Below are positions 14,883 through 22,465 of a stretch of DNA of 64,000 nt, piece by piece. The notes below the pieces were generated by a model. The model was not told the DNA's origin. It searched no databases and saw nothing but the letters and a program-made list of their open reading frames with translations. Positions within the stretch are counted from its first letter, which is position 1. Every line of letters starts with the position of its first letter. The position numbers and the translations under genes are program-made. The DNA is from an uncultured Serinicoccus sp. (lineage in GTDB: Bacteria; Actinomycetota; Actinomycetes; Actinomycetales; Dermatophilaceae), in the NCBI RefSeq assembly GCF_947487915.1, contig NZ_CANKYH010000007.1, positions 186,001 through 250,000 of the forward strand, in the 5' to 3' direction.

Positions 14883-15275
14883 TCAGCGCCCCTTGAGCGC
14901 GCGCCGCACCTGCCGCACGTCGGTGATCGGCACCCCCGGGAGCTCCACGCCCTGGCCGCTCGTCAGCAGCGCGACGACCCCGCCCCGGCGGGGGTCCTCC
15001 TGGATGGTCCGGACCGCCTGCGCCGGCACCTGGGTGGCGCGCAGCCCGTTGTGCACGACCAACCCCTCCCGCGAGACCTGCGTGCTGCCGCCGGTGCGCA
15101 GGTAGGCCAGCACGATGAGCACGAGCACCGCCAGCCGCACCACGAGCCCCAGCAGGTCCTCACCCAGGGCCACCTCTCCCCCGGTGTAGCGGCCGATGGT
15201 GAAGCCGACGACCAGGACGAAGGCGAGCAGCAGCGCCCAGGACAGGGCCTTCGGCCGGTGGCGGGTCCAGGTCAT
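14883..15275 (-). CDS. Membrane protein with PH-like domain
   Basis: Protein of 130 residues: two transmembrane helices (about 11-29 and 43-60) then a beta-rich domain (STQVSREGLVVHNGLRATQVPAQAVRTIQ) resembling the bacterial PH domain seen in the protein at 13798-14235. The two differ too much in sequence to be a recent duplication. ATG at 15273-15275. Function unknown; it is separated by a strong terminator from the upstream envelope-stress operon. Confidence 0.65.
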   Translation of the reverse strand: MTWTRHRPKALSWALLLAFVLVVGFTIGRYTGGEVALGEDLLGLVVRLAVLVLIVLAYLRTGGSTQVSREGLVVHNGLRATQVPAQAVRTIQEDPRRGGVVALLTSGQGVELPGVPITDVRQVRRALKGR

Positions 15276-15379
15276 GCGGCACGTCCCATGGGCTCACCCT
15301 AGGTGCTAGGTGCACCGCGGGCGCGGGACCGGACGCGGGCCGGCCGGTGGGGCGAGAACGGTGGCGGTGGCGGACGCAG

Positions 15380-15409
15380 CGACACCCCCGGCCGGGGCCG
15401 GGGGTGTCG
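15380..15409. terminator. Strong hairpin terminator after the envelope-stress operon
   Basis: GACACCCCCGGC at 15381-15392 pairs perfectly with GCCGGGGGTGTC at 15397-15408 around a CGGG loop, and one more C-G pair closes the stem (13 bp). It lies 17 bases downstream of the CsbD-like stop codon on the minus strand and should end transcription of the Asp23 operon. Confidence 0.75.
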
Positions 15410-15425
15410 TGGTGCGGCGGCGGCG

Positions 15426-15599
15426 TCAGCTGCGGAAGGTGTCCTTGGCCTTCTCGACCGCCTGCTTGGCGTCGGCGGCGGTCTGGTCCTGACGACCCTC
15501 GGCCTCCGGCCGCTCGTTGTCGGTGGCCTTGCCGGCGGCCTCCTTGGCCTTGCCGGCCAGGTCCTGCGCGGTGTTCTTGGCCTTGTCGGCGAGTGACAT
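15426..15599 (-). CDS. CsbD-family stress protein
   Basis: Protein of 57 residues, nearly all Ala/Lys/Glu/Asp with repeated KAK/AGKAKEAAGK units, the amphipathic helical composition of CsbD-like general stress proteins. Of three possible starts, the ATG at 15597-15599 has the best-spaced AGGAG. It is the last gene of the Asp23 operon, followed by a strong hairpin. Family members are induced by general stress in Bacillus; the molecular role is unknown. Confidence 0.75.
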   Translation of the reverse strand: MSLADKAKNTAQDLAGKAKEAAGKATDNERPEAEGRQDQTAADAKQAVEKAKDTFRS

Positions 15600-15656
15600 G
15601 TGCATCTCCTTCTCGATGGGTTTCTTCACGATGGGTCCTTCACGACCCGGGGGCGG

Positions 15657-16241
15657 TTACTGCACCCGCGTCGCCGTGCTGCGCCGCAGTGGGCGGCGCC
15701 GTGGTGCGTCCAGCAGCAGCTGCAGGCGCACGTCGGTGTCCGGCAGGGCCCGGCGCAGGTCTGCCGCACTCTGCTCGGCCGCGTCCCGGATGTCGGTGCC
15801 GCGGGCTCCCGGTGCCAAATCCGCGCGCACCTGCAGGACGGGGTGGTCCTCGGTGCCGACCGGGCGGGCCCGGACGTGGTCGAGGGGCGCAGCCGCGGCG
15901 AGCTGCCCGGCGACGGCCTCGCCCAGGGTCGAGAGGTCGACCCGCAGGCGACCGTCGGCGCGGCTCTGCGGCAGCCCCACGTCGGGGACCGAACGCCGGC
16001 CGAGGTGGCTGAACAGCCACACCAGCCCGAGCAGGCCCAGCAGCACACCCGCACCGGCGAGCGCCCAGGGCCACCAGGCCGCCTCGGCCAGGGCACCGAG
16101 CCCGGGCACATCGATCTGGTCGGGGTAGTCGTCCGAGACCACCCTGAGGCGCCACTCCAGGGCGAGCAGCCCCGCGGCCAGCAGCAGCACCGCCAGCAGG
16201 AGCACCAGGACGCGGTCCAGGGCGGCGAGTCGACGGCTCAT
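15657..16241 (-). CDS. amaP: AmaP-like membrane anchor of Asp23
   Basis: Protein of 194 residues. Two transmembrane helices (about 9-29 and 57-77) precede a soluble domain with an Asp23-like strand pattern (GRLRVDLSTLGEAVAGQL, VRARPVGTEDHPVLQVRADLAPG) ending in basic residues. In Gram-positive bacteria AmaP tethers the abundant Asp23 protein to the membrane. It follows the DUF6286-type gene with an ATGA overlap and shares the operon with three Asp23-like genes, which supports the call. Start ATG at 16239-16241. Confidence 0.7.
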   Translation of the reverse strand: MSRRLAALDRVLVLLLAVLLLAAGLLALEWRLRVVSDDYPDQIDVPGLGALAEAAWWPWALAGAGVLLGLLGLVWLFSHLGRRSVPDVGLPQSRADGRLRVDLSTLGEAVAGQLAAAAPLDHVRARPVGTEDHPVLQVRADLAPGARGTDIRDAAEQSAADLRRALPDTDVRLQLLLDAPRRRPLRRSTATRVQ

Positions 16242-16762
16242 CGGGCAGGCTCCTTCACAGTGACGGCGACCCGGGGTGCGGCGACGCCCTCGAGGCGCTG
16301 CTCCACCGAGCGGGTCACCTCGGTGGTGAGGTGGTCGCGGGCATCCTCCATCGGCGTCCGCACGGTCAGTCGCACGCCGGACCGGGAGGAGGCGGCGCGC
16401 TCCACCGCGGACACCCCGTGGGTGCGCTCGGCAGCCTCGCGGGCCAGGTGGGTGAGCGCGTCCTGCGAGGCCCACACGTCGACCTCGCCCGGCGCCCGCC
16501 GGTGCGTCCTGGCGCCCGGGCGCAGGCCGATGACCAGCAGCACCAGGCCGAGCAGGACAGCGGCGACGCCCAGGGCGAGCGTGCGCGTGTCCGGGGCCAG
16601 GGTGAGCGACCCGGTGAGCACCGGGGTCAGCCACGGGGACCCCTCCAGCCATCCCTGCATGACCAGCAGCTCGCGGACGGACAGCACTCCGAGGGTGACG
16701 AGGCCCGCAGCCAGCAGCAGGGCGGGCCAGATCGCGACGGGGCGGCGACGTGGTGTCCTCAC
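16238..16762 (-). CDS. DUF6286-type envelope-stress membrane protein
   Basis: Protein of 174 residues: two N-terminal transmembrane helices (about 10-29 and 60-80) and a C-terminal domain with SGVRLTVRTPMEDARDHLTTEV and RVAVTVKEPA, resembling the Asp23 fold. This layout is a regular neighbour of Asp23 and AmaP in actinobacteria. GTG start at 16760-16762 overlaps the stop of the Asp23 gene upstream (GTGA), and its own stop overlaps the AmaP-like start. It probably forms part of the same membrane-bound complex. Confidence 0.65.
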   Translation of the reverse strand: MRTPRRRPVAIWPALLLAAGLVTLGVLSVRELLVMQGWLEGSPWLTPVLTGSLTLAPDTRTLALGVAAVLLGLVLLVIGLRPGARTHRRAPGEVDVWASQDALTHLAREAAERTHGVSAVERAASSRSGVRLTVRTPMEDARDHLTTEVTRSVEQRLEGVAAPRVAVTVKEPAR

Positions 16763-17139
16763 GACACTCTCCTCTCTCGTGCCTCTGCGGTGGGTGGGAC
16801 GGCGCGGACCTCGACGTCGACGGTGTGCACGTCGATGCCGGTGAGCCGGGTGGTCTCGGAGCGCACGACGTCCCTGACCTCGGCGGCGACCTCGGCGAGG
16901 GCGCACGGCCAGGTCACGTCAACCGTGAGGCGGACATGGGCGCTCAGGCCGGTCATCCGCACCTCGGCGTGCGGGCTGCCGAGGCCGCGCAGGGAGTCCA
17001 GCGTGCCGGAGCGCTCCGCGACCCCGGTGACCCGACGGGCGGTCTCCTCGACCACCGTGCGGACCACCCGGTGGGCGACCGTCAGGGTGCCGGCGACCCG
17101 GTCCTGCTCGGTGCGGGTCGCCGCCGTCCGGTCAACCAC
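16759..17139 (-). CDS. Asp23/Gls24-family protein
   Basis: Protein of 126 residues. The core (RVAGTLTVAHRVVRTVVEETARRV, VRLTVDVTWPCALAEVAAEVRDVVRSE, GIDVHTVDVEVRAV) follows the alternating strand/helix pattern of the alkaline-shock Asp23 family. It overlaps the small membrane-protein gene upstream by eight bases (GTG at 17137-17139). Asp23 proteins are abundant cytoplasmic proteins attached to the membrane and linked to cell-wall stress. This copy is one of three in the operon. Confidence 0.75.
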   Translation of the reverse strand: MVDRTAATRTEQDRVAGTLTVAHRVVRTVVEETARRVTGVAERSGTLDSLRGLGSPHAEVRMTGLSAHVRLTVDVTWPCALAEVAAEVRDVVRSETTRLTGIDVHTVDVEVRAVPPTAEARERRVS

Positions 17140-17308
17140 GGCGACCGCGCACCAGGGCGGTCAGGTCGATCTCTCCGGACGCCTGGCCGGCGACGGCGAG
17201 CCCGGCCCCGCCCAGGACGAGCGCCAGCAGGAACCCGCCGAGGCCGCCCAGGATGCCGGTCAGGGCGAGCAGCAGGCCGGCCATCAGGCCGATGGTGGAA
17301 GCGTTCAT
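17132..17308 (-). CDS. 58-residue double-helix membrane protein (DUF2273-like)
   Basis: Short reading frame MNASTIGLMAGLLLALTGIL..., two glycine-rich hydrophobic segments (about 4-22 and 23-42), then a polar tail ending ALVRGRRG. GAAGGAGATGTGCC before the ATG gives a good ribosome binding site. The size and its position inside an Asp23 cluster match DUF2273-type small membrane proteins found with Asp23 and AmaP in Gram-positive bacteria. Its stop overlaps the next Asp23 gene by eight bases. Confidence 0.7.
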   Translation of the reverse strand: MNASTIGLMAGLLLALTGILGGLGGFLLALVLGGAGLAVAGQASGEIDLTALVRGRRG

Positions 17309-17420
17309 GGCACATCTCCTTCGTCACCGGTTCCCGGTCGTCGGGAGCCGGACAGGTGGGTGGGTAGGTGCTGCGCGGAGGTGCGGCGACACGGGCCATA
17401 CCTCCGCTGCCGACCGGGTC

Positions 17421-17708
17421 TCACGGGGTGGCGACGTCCTCGACGACGACATCCACGGGACCCTCGACCAAGGGGCGCACCGCGGCGCGCACGGCGTCCG
17501 TGGTTCCGGCGACCGGGGCTGCCCAGTCCAGGACCACGTGCACCTCGCAGGTGTCCTGGGTGAGCCGGACCCCGGCCACCCGGCGGCCGGGCAGGTAGGT
17601 GGCGACCTCGCCCATGACCCCGGGGTGCAGGTCGTGGACCCCGGGCACGGTCAGGACGCGCTCGCCCACCAGCTCGGCCAGGGCCGGGTCGGGCGTCTCA
17701 CTCGACAC
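17421..17708 (-). CDS. Short Asp23-like protein
   Basis: Protein of 95 residues with LVGERVLTVPGVHDLHPG, RVAGVRLTQDTCEVHVVLDWAAPV and VRAAVRPLVEGPVDVVVEDV, matching the strand-helix pattern of Asp23 but shorter than the usual 120-150 residues. GTG start at 17706-17708 overlaps the end of the full-length Asp23 gene by 11 bases. It may form mixed assemblies with the two longer paralogues. A 112-base gap, with a good ribosome binding site for the next gene, follows it. Confidence 0.65.
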   Translation of the reverse strand: MSSETPDPALAELVGERVLTVPGVHDLHPGVMGEVATYLPGRRVAGVRLTQDTCEVHVVLDWAAPVAGTTDAVRAAVRPLVEGPVDVVVEDVATP

Positions 17709-18153
17709 GGCTCTCCCGCGGCTCGGCGTCGTCGTCCTGGCCCGGCAGGTAGACGTCGTGCACGCTGATGTTGACCTCGGTAACCTCCAGACCGGTCATC
17801 CGCTCGACGGAGGACGTCACGTTGCTGCGGACGCCGGCCGCCAGGTCGGCGATGGACACGCCGTACTCGGTCACCAGGTCGATGTCGATGGCCGTCTGGC
17901 GCTCGCCCACCTCGACCGCGACGCCCTGGCTCATGTTGCTGCTGGAGCCGGGGATGCGGTCGCGGACGGCGCCGACGACGCGAGCGGCTCCGCCGCCGAG
18001 GTCGTGCACCCCGCTCACCTCACGGGTGGCGATGCCGGCGATCTTGGCGACCACCGTGTCCGCGATGGACGTGCGGCCGTGGTCGGTGACCAGCACGCCG
18101 TCGGACGGGGTGGCGGTGTGCTCGGTGCCGGTGGACTGCTTCTGCTCGGTCAT
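17698..18153 (-). CDS. Asp23/Gls24-family envelope-stress protein, first gene of operon
   Basis: Protein of 151 residues. A polar N-terminal tail (to about 35) precedes the Asp23 core: SIADTVVAKIAGIATREVSGVHDLG, then TAIDIDLVTEYGVSIADLAAGVRSNV and GLEVTEVNISVHDVYL. This is the closest of the three copies to classical Asp23. ATG at 18151-18153 after GAAAGGG. It is divergent from the sigma-factor gene, and a Crp-like palindrome sits between them, so both may share control. Confidence 0.8.
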   Translation of the reverse strand: MTEQKQSTGTEHTATPSDGVLVTDHGRTSIADTVVAKIAGIATREVSGVHDLGGGAARVVGAVRDRIPGSSSNMSQGVAVEVGERQTAIDIDLVTEYGVSIADLAAGVRSNVTSSVERMTGLEVTEVNISVHDVYLPGQDDDAEPRESRVE

Positions 18154-18227
18154 CGGGTGACCCTTTCGTCTCGGGGACTGACACTCTGTAGTCGGGTCGA
18201 CCCCCCGAGATGTCACGCCCGGATGTC

Positions 18228-18243
18228 TGTGACGTGCATCACG
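18228..18243. promoter_or_regulatory. Crp/GlxR-type binding site candidate
   Basis: TGTGACGTGCATCACG matches 15 of 16 positions of TGTGA-N6-TCACA. It lies 75 bases upstream of the Asp23 operon and 46 bases upstream of the sigma-factor start, in the only gap between these divergent genes. A Crp/GlxR-type regulator could act on both directions. Confidence 0.5.
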
Positions 18244-18289
18244 CCCTCTCGTGGCGCATCCGGCAGCGGGCGCAGCGCATGATGAGCGC

Positions 18290-18877
18290 GTGAGCAGCTC
18301 CGCGGACCTCCTGGAGGACGCGTCGGCACCGGACGGACCCGTGACCGATGGCACGCTGCTGCGCGCCGCGCGACTGGGTGACCAGGGGGCGTTCCGGCAG
18401 ATCGTGGATCGCCACGGGCCCGGCATGTACCGGTACGCCCGCACCCTCGTCGGGCACGAGCAGGACGCCGGCGACGTGCTCCAGGAGGCGTTCGTGTCGG
18501 CGTGGAAGAACCTGCCGACCTTCCGCGGCGAGTCCTCGCTCAAGACGTGGCTGTTCCGGCTGGTGCACCGCCGGGCCATGGACCACCACCGCACCAGGCG
18601 GCCGGTGCCCGTCACCGAGGAGGTCTTCGCGGACGTGGTCGCGGACGTCTCGGGCGACCCGGTGCGCCAGGCGGAGAGCCGCGAGCTGCTCGCGGACCTG
18701 CGCCGCTGCCTCGGCGAGCTGCCGGAGACGCAGCGGGCCTGCTGGCTGCTGCGCGAGGTGGAGGGTATGTCGTACCAGGACATCGGGGACACGCTCGGCC
18801 TGCCTGTGGGTAGCGTGAGGGGTCAGCTGCACCGAGCCCGGACCACACTTGCGGAGAGGATGTCGCGATGGCGCTAG
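18290..18877 (+). CDS. ECF-type RNA polymerase sigma factor
   Basis: Protein of 195 residues. Region 2 is seen in AFRQIVDRHGPGMYRYARTLVGHEQDAGDVLQEAF and SLKTWLFRLVHRRAMDHHRT. Region 4 is in LPETQRACWLLREVEGMSYQDIGDTLGLPVGSVRGQLHRARTTL, with the usual SYQDI helix-turn-helix. GTG at 18290-18292 was preferred to an upstream GTG at 18251 that lies close to the Crp-like site. It is divergent from the Asp23 operon and overlaps the next gene by ten bases. It probably directs transcription of the adjacent envelope-stress genes (inference). Confidence 0.85.
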   Translation: MSSSADLLEDASAPDGPVTDGTLLRAARLGDQGAFRQIVDRHGPGMYRYARTLVGHEQDAGDVLQEAFVSAWKNLPTFRGESSLKTWLFRLVHRRAMDHHRTRRPVPVTEEVFADVVADVSGDPVRQAESRELLADLRRCLGELPETQRACWLLREVEGMSYQDIGDTLGLPVGSVRGQLHRARTTLAERMSRWR

Positions 18878-19362
18878 AACCCTCGGACCCGCTGGAGCGG
18901 GCCGCGAGAGCGCTGCGCGATGAGGAACGGGCGCAGGAGCCCCGGTGGCTGGAGCTCTCGGAGTCGATCATGACGCGCGTGCGCGGTATCTCCTGGCCGG
19001 CGGCGCGCGTGCTGGCGACGGACCCGGAGGGCCGGACGGACCGCGACGTCCTCGGGTCGCGGACCTACGTCTCGAGCCGGGTCGTGCGCGACGCGCTCCG
19101 TCGGGCCCTCACCACCAGCCAGGTGGAGCCGAAGGACATCGACCTGCGCGTCGTGGACGACCACCTGCAACGTCTCGACCTGCAGCTGGTCGCGACCTAC
19201 GCCCAGGACCTGCAGGAGGTCGGCTCCTGGGCCAGGGGCGAGACCCTGCGTGTGCTCGACGAGCAGCTCGGACCGCTGCCCGACCTGGACCCGGACACCG
19301 ACGTCAGCATCACCATCACCGACCTGCACGACGACGACGCCCGGCTGGGCGACACCGACTGA
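18868..19362 (+). CDS. Asp23-like partner of the sigma factor
   Basis: Protein of 164 residues encoded from an ATG inside the end of the sigma gene. The N-terminal 35 residues are helical and charged; the rest (TYVSSRVVRDALRRALTT, IDLRVVDDHLQRLDLQLVATYAQDLQEVGSWARGETLRVL, TDVSITITDLH) has the strand-helix layout of Asp23-type proteins. There is no zinc anti-sigma motif (no cysteine or HXXXCXXC) and no membrane segment. It may act as a cytoplasmic sensor or anti-sigma factor, or be a fourth structural Asp23-like protein. Function inferred from context only. Confidence 0.65.
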   Translation: MALEPSDPLERAARALRDEERAQEPRWLELSESIMTRVRGISWPAARVLATDPEGRTDRDVLGSRTYVSSRVVRDALRRALTTSQVEPKDIDLRVVDDHLQRLDLQLVATYAQDLQEVGSWARGETLRVLDEQLGPLPDLDPDTDVSITITDLHDDDARLGDTD

Positions 19363-19364
19363 TC

Positions 19365-19384
19365 CCGGTGCTGGGCGGCACCGG
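19365..19384. terminator. Hairpin terminator candidate between convergent genes
   Basis: CCGGTG at 19365-19370 pairs with CACCGG at 19379-19384 around an eight-base loop. It starts two bases after the stop of the sigma-partner gene, in the 45-base gap before the convergent hydrolase gene. Confidence 0.45.
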
Positions 19385-19407
19385 ATGACGCCGGCAGGCG
19401 CTGGGCA

Positions 19408-20253
19408 TCAGGCCGCCTCCACGAGCCGGACGACGGCGTCGACCAGCGGTGGGCCCGTCATCGCCGGATCGTTGTGACCCACACCGGGGAGGACGACCTC
19501 CTCGACCAGGCTGGGGGCGGCCGCGGCCACGCGGGCGCTCAGCTCGCTGGGCACGATGAAGTCCTCCTCGGCGCGGACGACGGTGACGGGGACCGTCGTC
19601 TCCGAGACCCGCGCGAGCACGTCGAAGCGGTCCCGGAGCAGCGCCCCGACCGGCAGGACCGGGTACTGCGCGCGGCCGACGTCGACCAGGTCGGTGAAGG
19701 GGGAGCGCAGCAGCATGGCGCGCGGTGGTCGCTCCTCCGCCAACCGGACCACCACCCCGGTGCCGAGTGACTCGCCGACGTAGACCACCCGGTCCGGCGG
19801 GAAGCCCTCGCTCTCCAGCAGGTCGGACATGGCGAGCGCGTCCCGTGCCAGACCGTCCTCAGAGGGGGTCCCGGGGTTGCCCCCATAGCCGCGGTAGTCC
19901 ATGAGCAGCACGGTGAAGCCGCGCTCGCTGAGCCGCCGGGCGAGGTCGGCACCGTCCTCCCGGTTGCCCCCGTTGCCGTGGGCGAAGAGCACCGCCAGGT
20001 CGCGGTCGGCCGACTCCTCGGCCGGCACCAGCCAGGCCCCGAGCTCCAGCCCGTCGGACGTCACCGCGGTGACGTCGCGGGCCCCGGGCACCACCTCGGC
20101 GGCCGGCGGCACCGGCGAGCGGTCGGGGAAGTAGATGAAGTACCGCTGCAGACCCCAGACCGCCACGAGCATCACCGCCACGACGGCGAGGAGCACGACC
20201 CCCACGCGCAGAAGCCGGCGCAGCAGCCTCCGGCGGCGCGACGTCTGGGGCAT
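19408..20253 (-). CDS. Membrane-anchored alpha/beta hydrolase
   Basis: Protein of 281 residues: one N-terminal transmembrane helix (about 14-33) followed by a hydrolase domain. The nucleophile elbow is GESLGTG, the oxyanion region is FAHGNGGN, the acid lies in RAEEDFIVP and the histidine in GVGHNDP. This is the ABHD13/BEM46-like group of serine hydrolases, with the catalytic domain on the outer side of the membrane if the anchor is a signal anchor. Natural substrate unknown. It is the final gene on its strand before a convergent terminator. Confidence 0.8.
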   Translation of the reverse strand: MPQTSRRRRLLRRLLRVGVVLLAVVAVMLVAVWGLQRYFIYFPDRSPVPPAAEVVPGARDVTAVTSDGLELGAWLVPAEESADRDLAVLFAHGNGGNREDGADLARRLSERGFTVLLMDYRGYGGNPGTPSEDGLARDALAMSDLLESEGFPPDRVVYVGESLGTGVVVRLAEERPPRAMLLRSPFTDLVDVGRAQYPVLPVGALLRDRFDVLARVSETTVPVTVVRAEEDFIVPSELSARVAAAAPSLVEEVVLPGVGHNDPAMTGPPLVDAVVRLVEAA

Positions 20254-20302
20254 GTGCCCATGATCGCCTGCGGGCAGGGCCGGCCGGTGCCCGGGCCTGA
20301 CC

Positions 20303-21295
20303 TCACTCGCCGTCGAGGCGCTGCGAGCCTCCCACCACCAGGGTCAGCTCGACGTCGACGCCGGCCAGCCGGGCCTGGTCCAGCGCCTCCCGCAGCTGCT
20401 CCGGGCCCGGGCGCGGCGGGTCGCCGATGACCACGACCTGCAGCGTGGACCCCTGCAGGGAGATCTGCGAGACCCGCCACCCGGACTCCTCCGCCCAGGC
20501 GTCGGCCACCGGCTGCGCGGCACTGATGAGGCGCTGCTCCTGGATGACGGTGTAGGAGCCGATGCCCAGGGGCACCGCGACGAGGACGAGCGAGACGGCC
20601 ACCGCTGCCAGCGAGCGGCCCCCGAGCCGGTCGACCGCCATCCCCGCCTCCGTCGCGGCCTGGCGCACCCCCGCCAGCAGCATCACCAGCGTGCCCGTCG
20701 CGATGATCGCCGCGACGTTGGTGCCGAAGAGCAGCAGCGCACCGACGGCCTGCCCGGGCGCCCCGGACTCGAGCGTCAGCCCGACGACGGCCAGCGGCGG
20801 GACCAGGGAGATGGCGATGGCGACACCTGGCAGGGTGTCCGAGACGTCGGACCGGACGAGCGCGAAGGCCCCGACCATCCCCGTGGCGATGGCGGCGAGC
20901 AGGTCGATGAGGCGGGGGCTCACCCGCCCGGACACCTGGCTGTTCGTCGCGGCCACGACGTCGGTCAGGACCACCAGGCCGACGGCATACCCGATCACGA
21001 TGACCGCGAGGGAGGCTCCGAGGACGGTGAGGATGTTGACCATCAGCTGCCGGCGGTCGGCCAGCACGACAGCGACCGCCGTCCCGAGGATGGGGGTCAT
21101 CAGCGGCGCGACGATCATGGCGCCGATGACGGTGGCGGTCGAGTCGGCGACCACCCCCGCCGAGGCGATGACCCCGGCGAGCACGAGCAGGACCCAGAAG
21201 GCCGTGAGGTTGCGGAACCGGTCCCCCAGGGTCAGGAAGAGCCGTCCGGTGATCCGGTCGATGTCCTCGGCCGTGACGGCCAGCGCCTGTCTCAT
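20303..21295 (-). CDS. DUF389 (TIGR00341-like) membrane protein
   Basis: Protein of 330 residues. The first 70% has six or more transmembrane helices with the family pattern ATVIGAMIVAPLMTPILGTAVAVVLAD and DTLPGVAIAISLVPPLAVVGL. The C-terminal 90 residues are soluble (WRVSQISLQGSTLQVVVIGDPPRPG). Function of the family is not known. The ATG at 21293-21295 is used; a longer reading adds 34 residues of low-complexity sequence. An AT-rich stretch with two CAACTT copies eight bases apart (21398-21416) lies upstream, between this gene and the divergent GH16-like gene. Confidence 0.75.
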   Translation of the reverse strand: MRQALAVTAEDIDRITGRLFLTLGDRFRNLTAFWVLLVLAGVIASAGVVADSTATVIGAMIVAPLMTPILGTAVAVVLADRRQLMVNILTVLGASLAVIVIGYAVGLVVLTDVVAATNSQVSGRVSPRLIDLLAAIATGMVGAFALVRSDVSDTLPGVAIAISLVPPLAVVGLTLESGAPGQAVGALLLFGTNVAAIIATGTLVMLLAGVRQAATEAGMAVDRLGGRSLAAVAVSLVLVAVPLGIGSYTVIQEQRLISAAQPVADAWAEESGWRVSQISLQGSTLQVVVIGDPPRPGPEQLREALDQARLAGVDVELTLVVGGSQRLDGE

Positions 21296-21545
21296 GGGCG
21301 AAGTCTGGACCCGGTCGGAGCGCCCGTCCACCCCTTCGGGTGGAGCGGTCCACGCGGCGGCGGCATCTCGGAGGGCCGGATCGGGAGTTCTTTGCACAAC
21401 TTTTAACCGTCAACTTCTTGCCCGGCTCGACGAGGGGCGGAACACTCGACTGGTCGTCCGGCGGTCGCCTCGGCTGGTCCCTGCCGGGGTCGGTGTGCCG
21501 TCACCCCGCGTCCTGACCCCACCGCAGGGCAGAGAAGAGTATGAG

Positions 21546-22343
21546 ATGCCACCCTCCCGCCGTGTGCTGCTGCAGGCTGCCAGCCTCGCCCCGATGATCC
21601 TTCCCGCGCACCACCGCCACGGGCACGGTGGCCCCAAACCCGCCCCCGCACCCACCCCGAGCGACCCCGGCCCGGCAGGTGACCTCTCCTTCGGCGGCTA
21701 CCACTGGCTGCGGCGCACCTGGCCCGGCGCGCCCCACCACAACGGCCAGTGGTCCGGGGACAACGTCGTCCAGAACGCCGACGGGACGGTGACGCTGCGC
21801 CTGACGAACCCGGGCGGCTCACCGGTGGCCGCGGAGCTGCTCTCGACGCGCACCGGCTGGGGCTACGGCAGCTATGCGCTCGACTTCCGGGCCGACTTCG
21901 ACGTGGTCTCGCAGTCGGTGGTCTGGGGCAACCTGTTCACCTACGACTCGAGCCAGCCCTGGGACGCCAGCCACAACGAGATCGACGCGGGCGAGATCTC
22001 GGCCTGGGGCGTGCCCGGCATCGCGCCGCGGCTGACCGCTGGGTACTGGCTGCCCGGGCCGACCAACGTGCTCAGCCACAACGAGCCGCTCCCCCGCGGT
22101 CTGCGGGTGTTCCGCACGACGATGACGTGGGGGCCGGGCACGGTGTCGTTCGCGACGTATGCCGGTGTGTCCGCCGCGGACACGCTCATCGCCTCCTCCC
22201 GCGTCGACAGCTCGGCCCTACCGGTCCCGGCCGCCGAGCGCGCGCACATCAACCTGTGGGTGACCGACGCCAACGAGGACGACGAGAGTCAGGCGGCGCC
22301 GTTCGAGGTCACCGTCACCGGCTTCGGCTTCACCCCGGCCTGA
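21546..22343 (+). CDS. Tat-exported GH16-like beta-glucanase/lectin-fold protein
   Basis: Protein of 265 residues. A Tat-type leader (SRRVLLQAASLAP) and a His/Pro-rich linker precede a concanavalin-like jelly-roll domain from about residue 47. The EIDAGE stretch at 145-150 fits the ExDxxE catalytic signature of glycoside hydrolase family 16, and GYGSYALDFRAD and VFRTTMTWGPGTVSFAT resemble family strands. It may cut a beta-glucan or a galactan; the active site motif is somewhat atypical. ATG chosen with AGAAGAG upstream. A strong hairpin follows the gene. Confidence 0.7.
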   Translation: MPPSRRVLLQAASLAPMILPAHHRHGHGGPKPAPAPTPSDPGPAGDLSFGGYHWLRRTWPGAPHHNGQWSGDNVVQNADGTVTLRLTNPGGSPVAAELLSTRTGWGYGSYALDFRADFDVVSQSVVWGNLFTYDSSQPWDASHNEIDAGEISAWGVPGIAPRLTAGYWLPGPTNVLSHNEPLPRGLRVFRTTMTWGPGTVSFATYAGVSAADTLIASSRVDSSALPVPAAERAHINLWVTDANEDDESQAAPFEVTVTGFGFTPA

Positions 22344-22399
22344 GCGCCGACCCGACGGGCGCCAGCAGGCTGCCGAGGCGACTGCCGTCCGTGTGCGGC

Positions 22400-22420
22400 C
22401 GTGGCCCCTGGAGGGCCACG
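22400..22420. terminator. Bidirectional hairpin terminator candidate
   Basis: CGTGGCCC at 22400-22407 pairs with GGGCCACG at 22413-22420 around a CTGGA loop (8-bp perfect stem). It lies between the convergent ends of the GH16-like gene and the gene ending at 22466. Confidence 0.6.
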
Positions 22421-22465
22421 ACGGCACACAACCCGATCGGACCGGTGCCCGAGCCGCCCCGCGGC

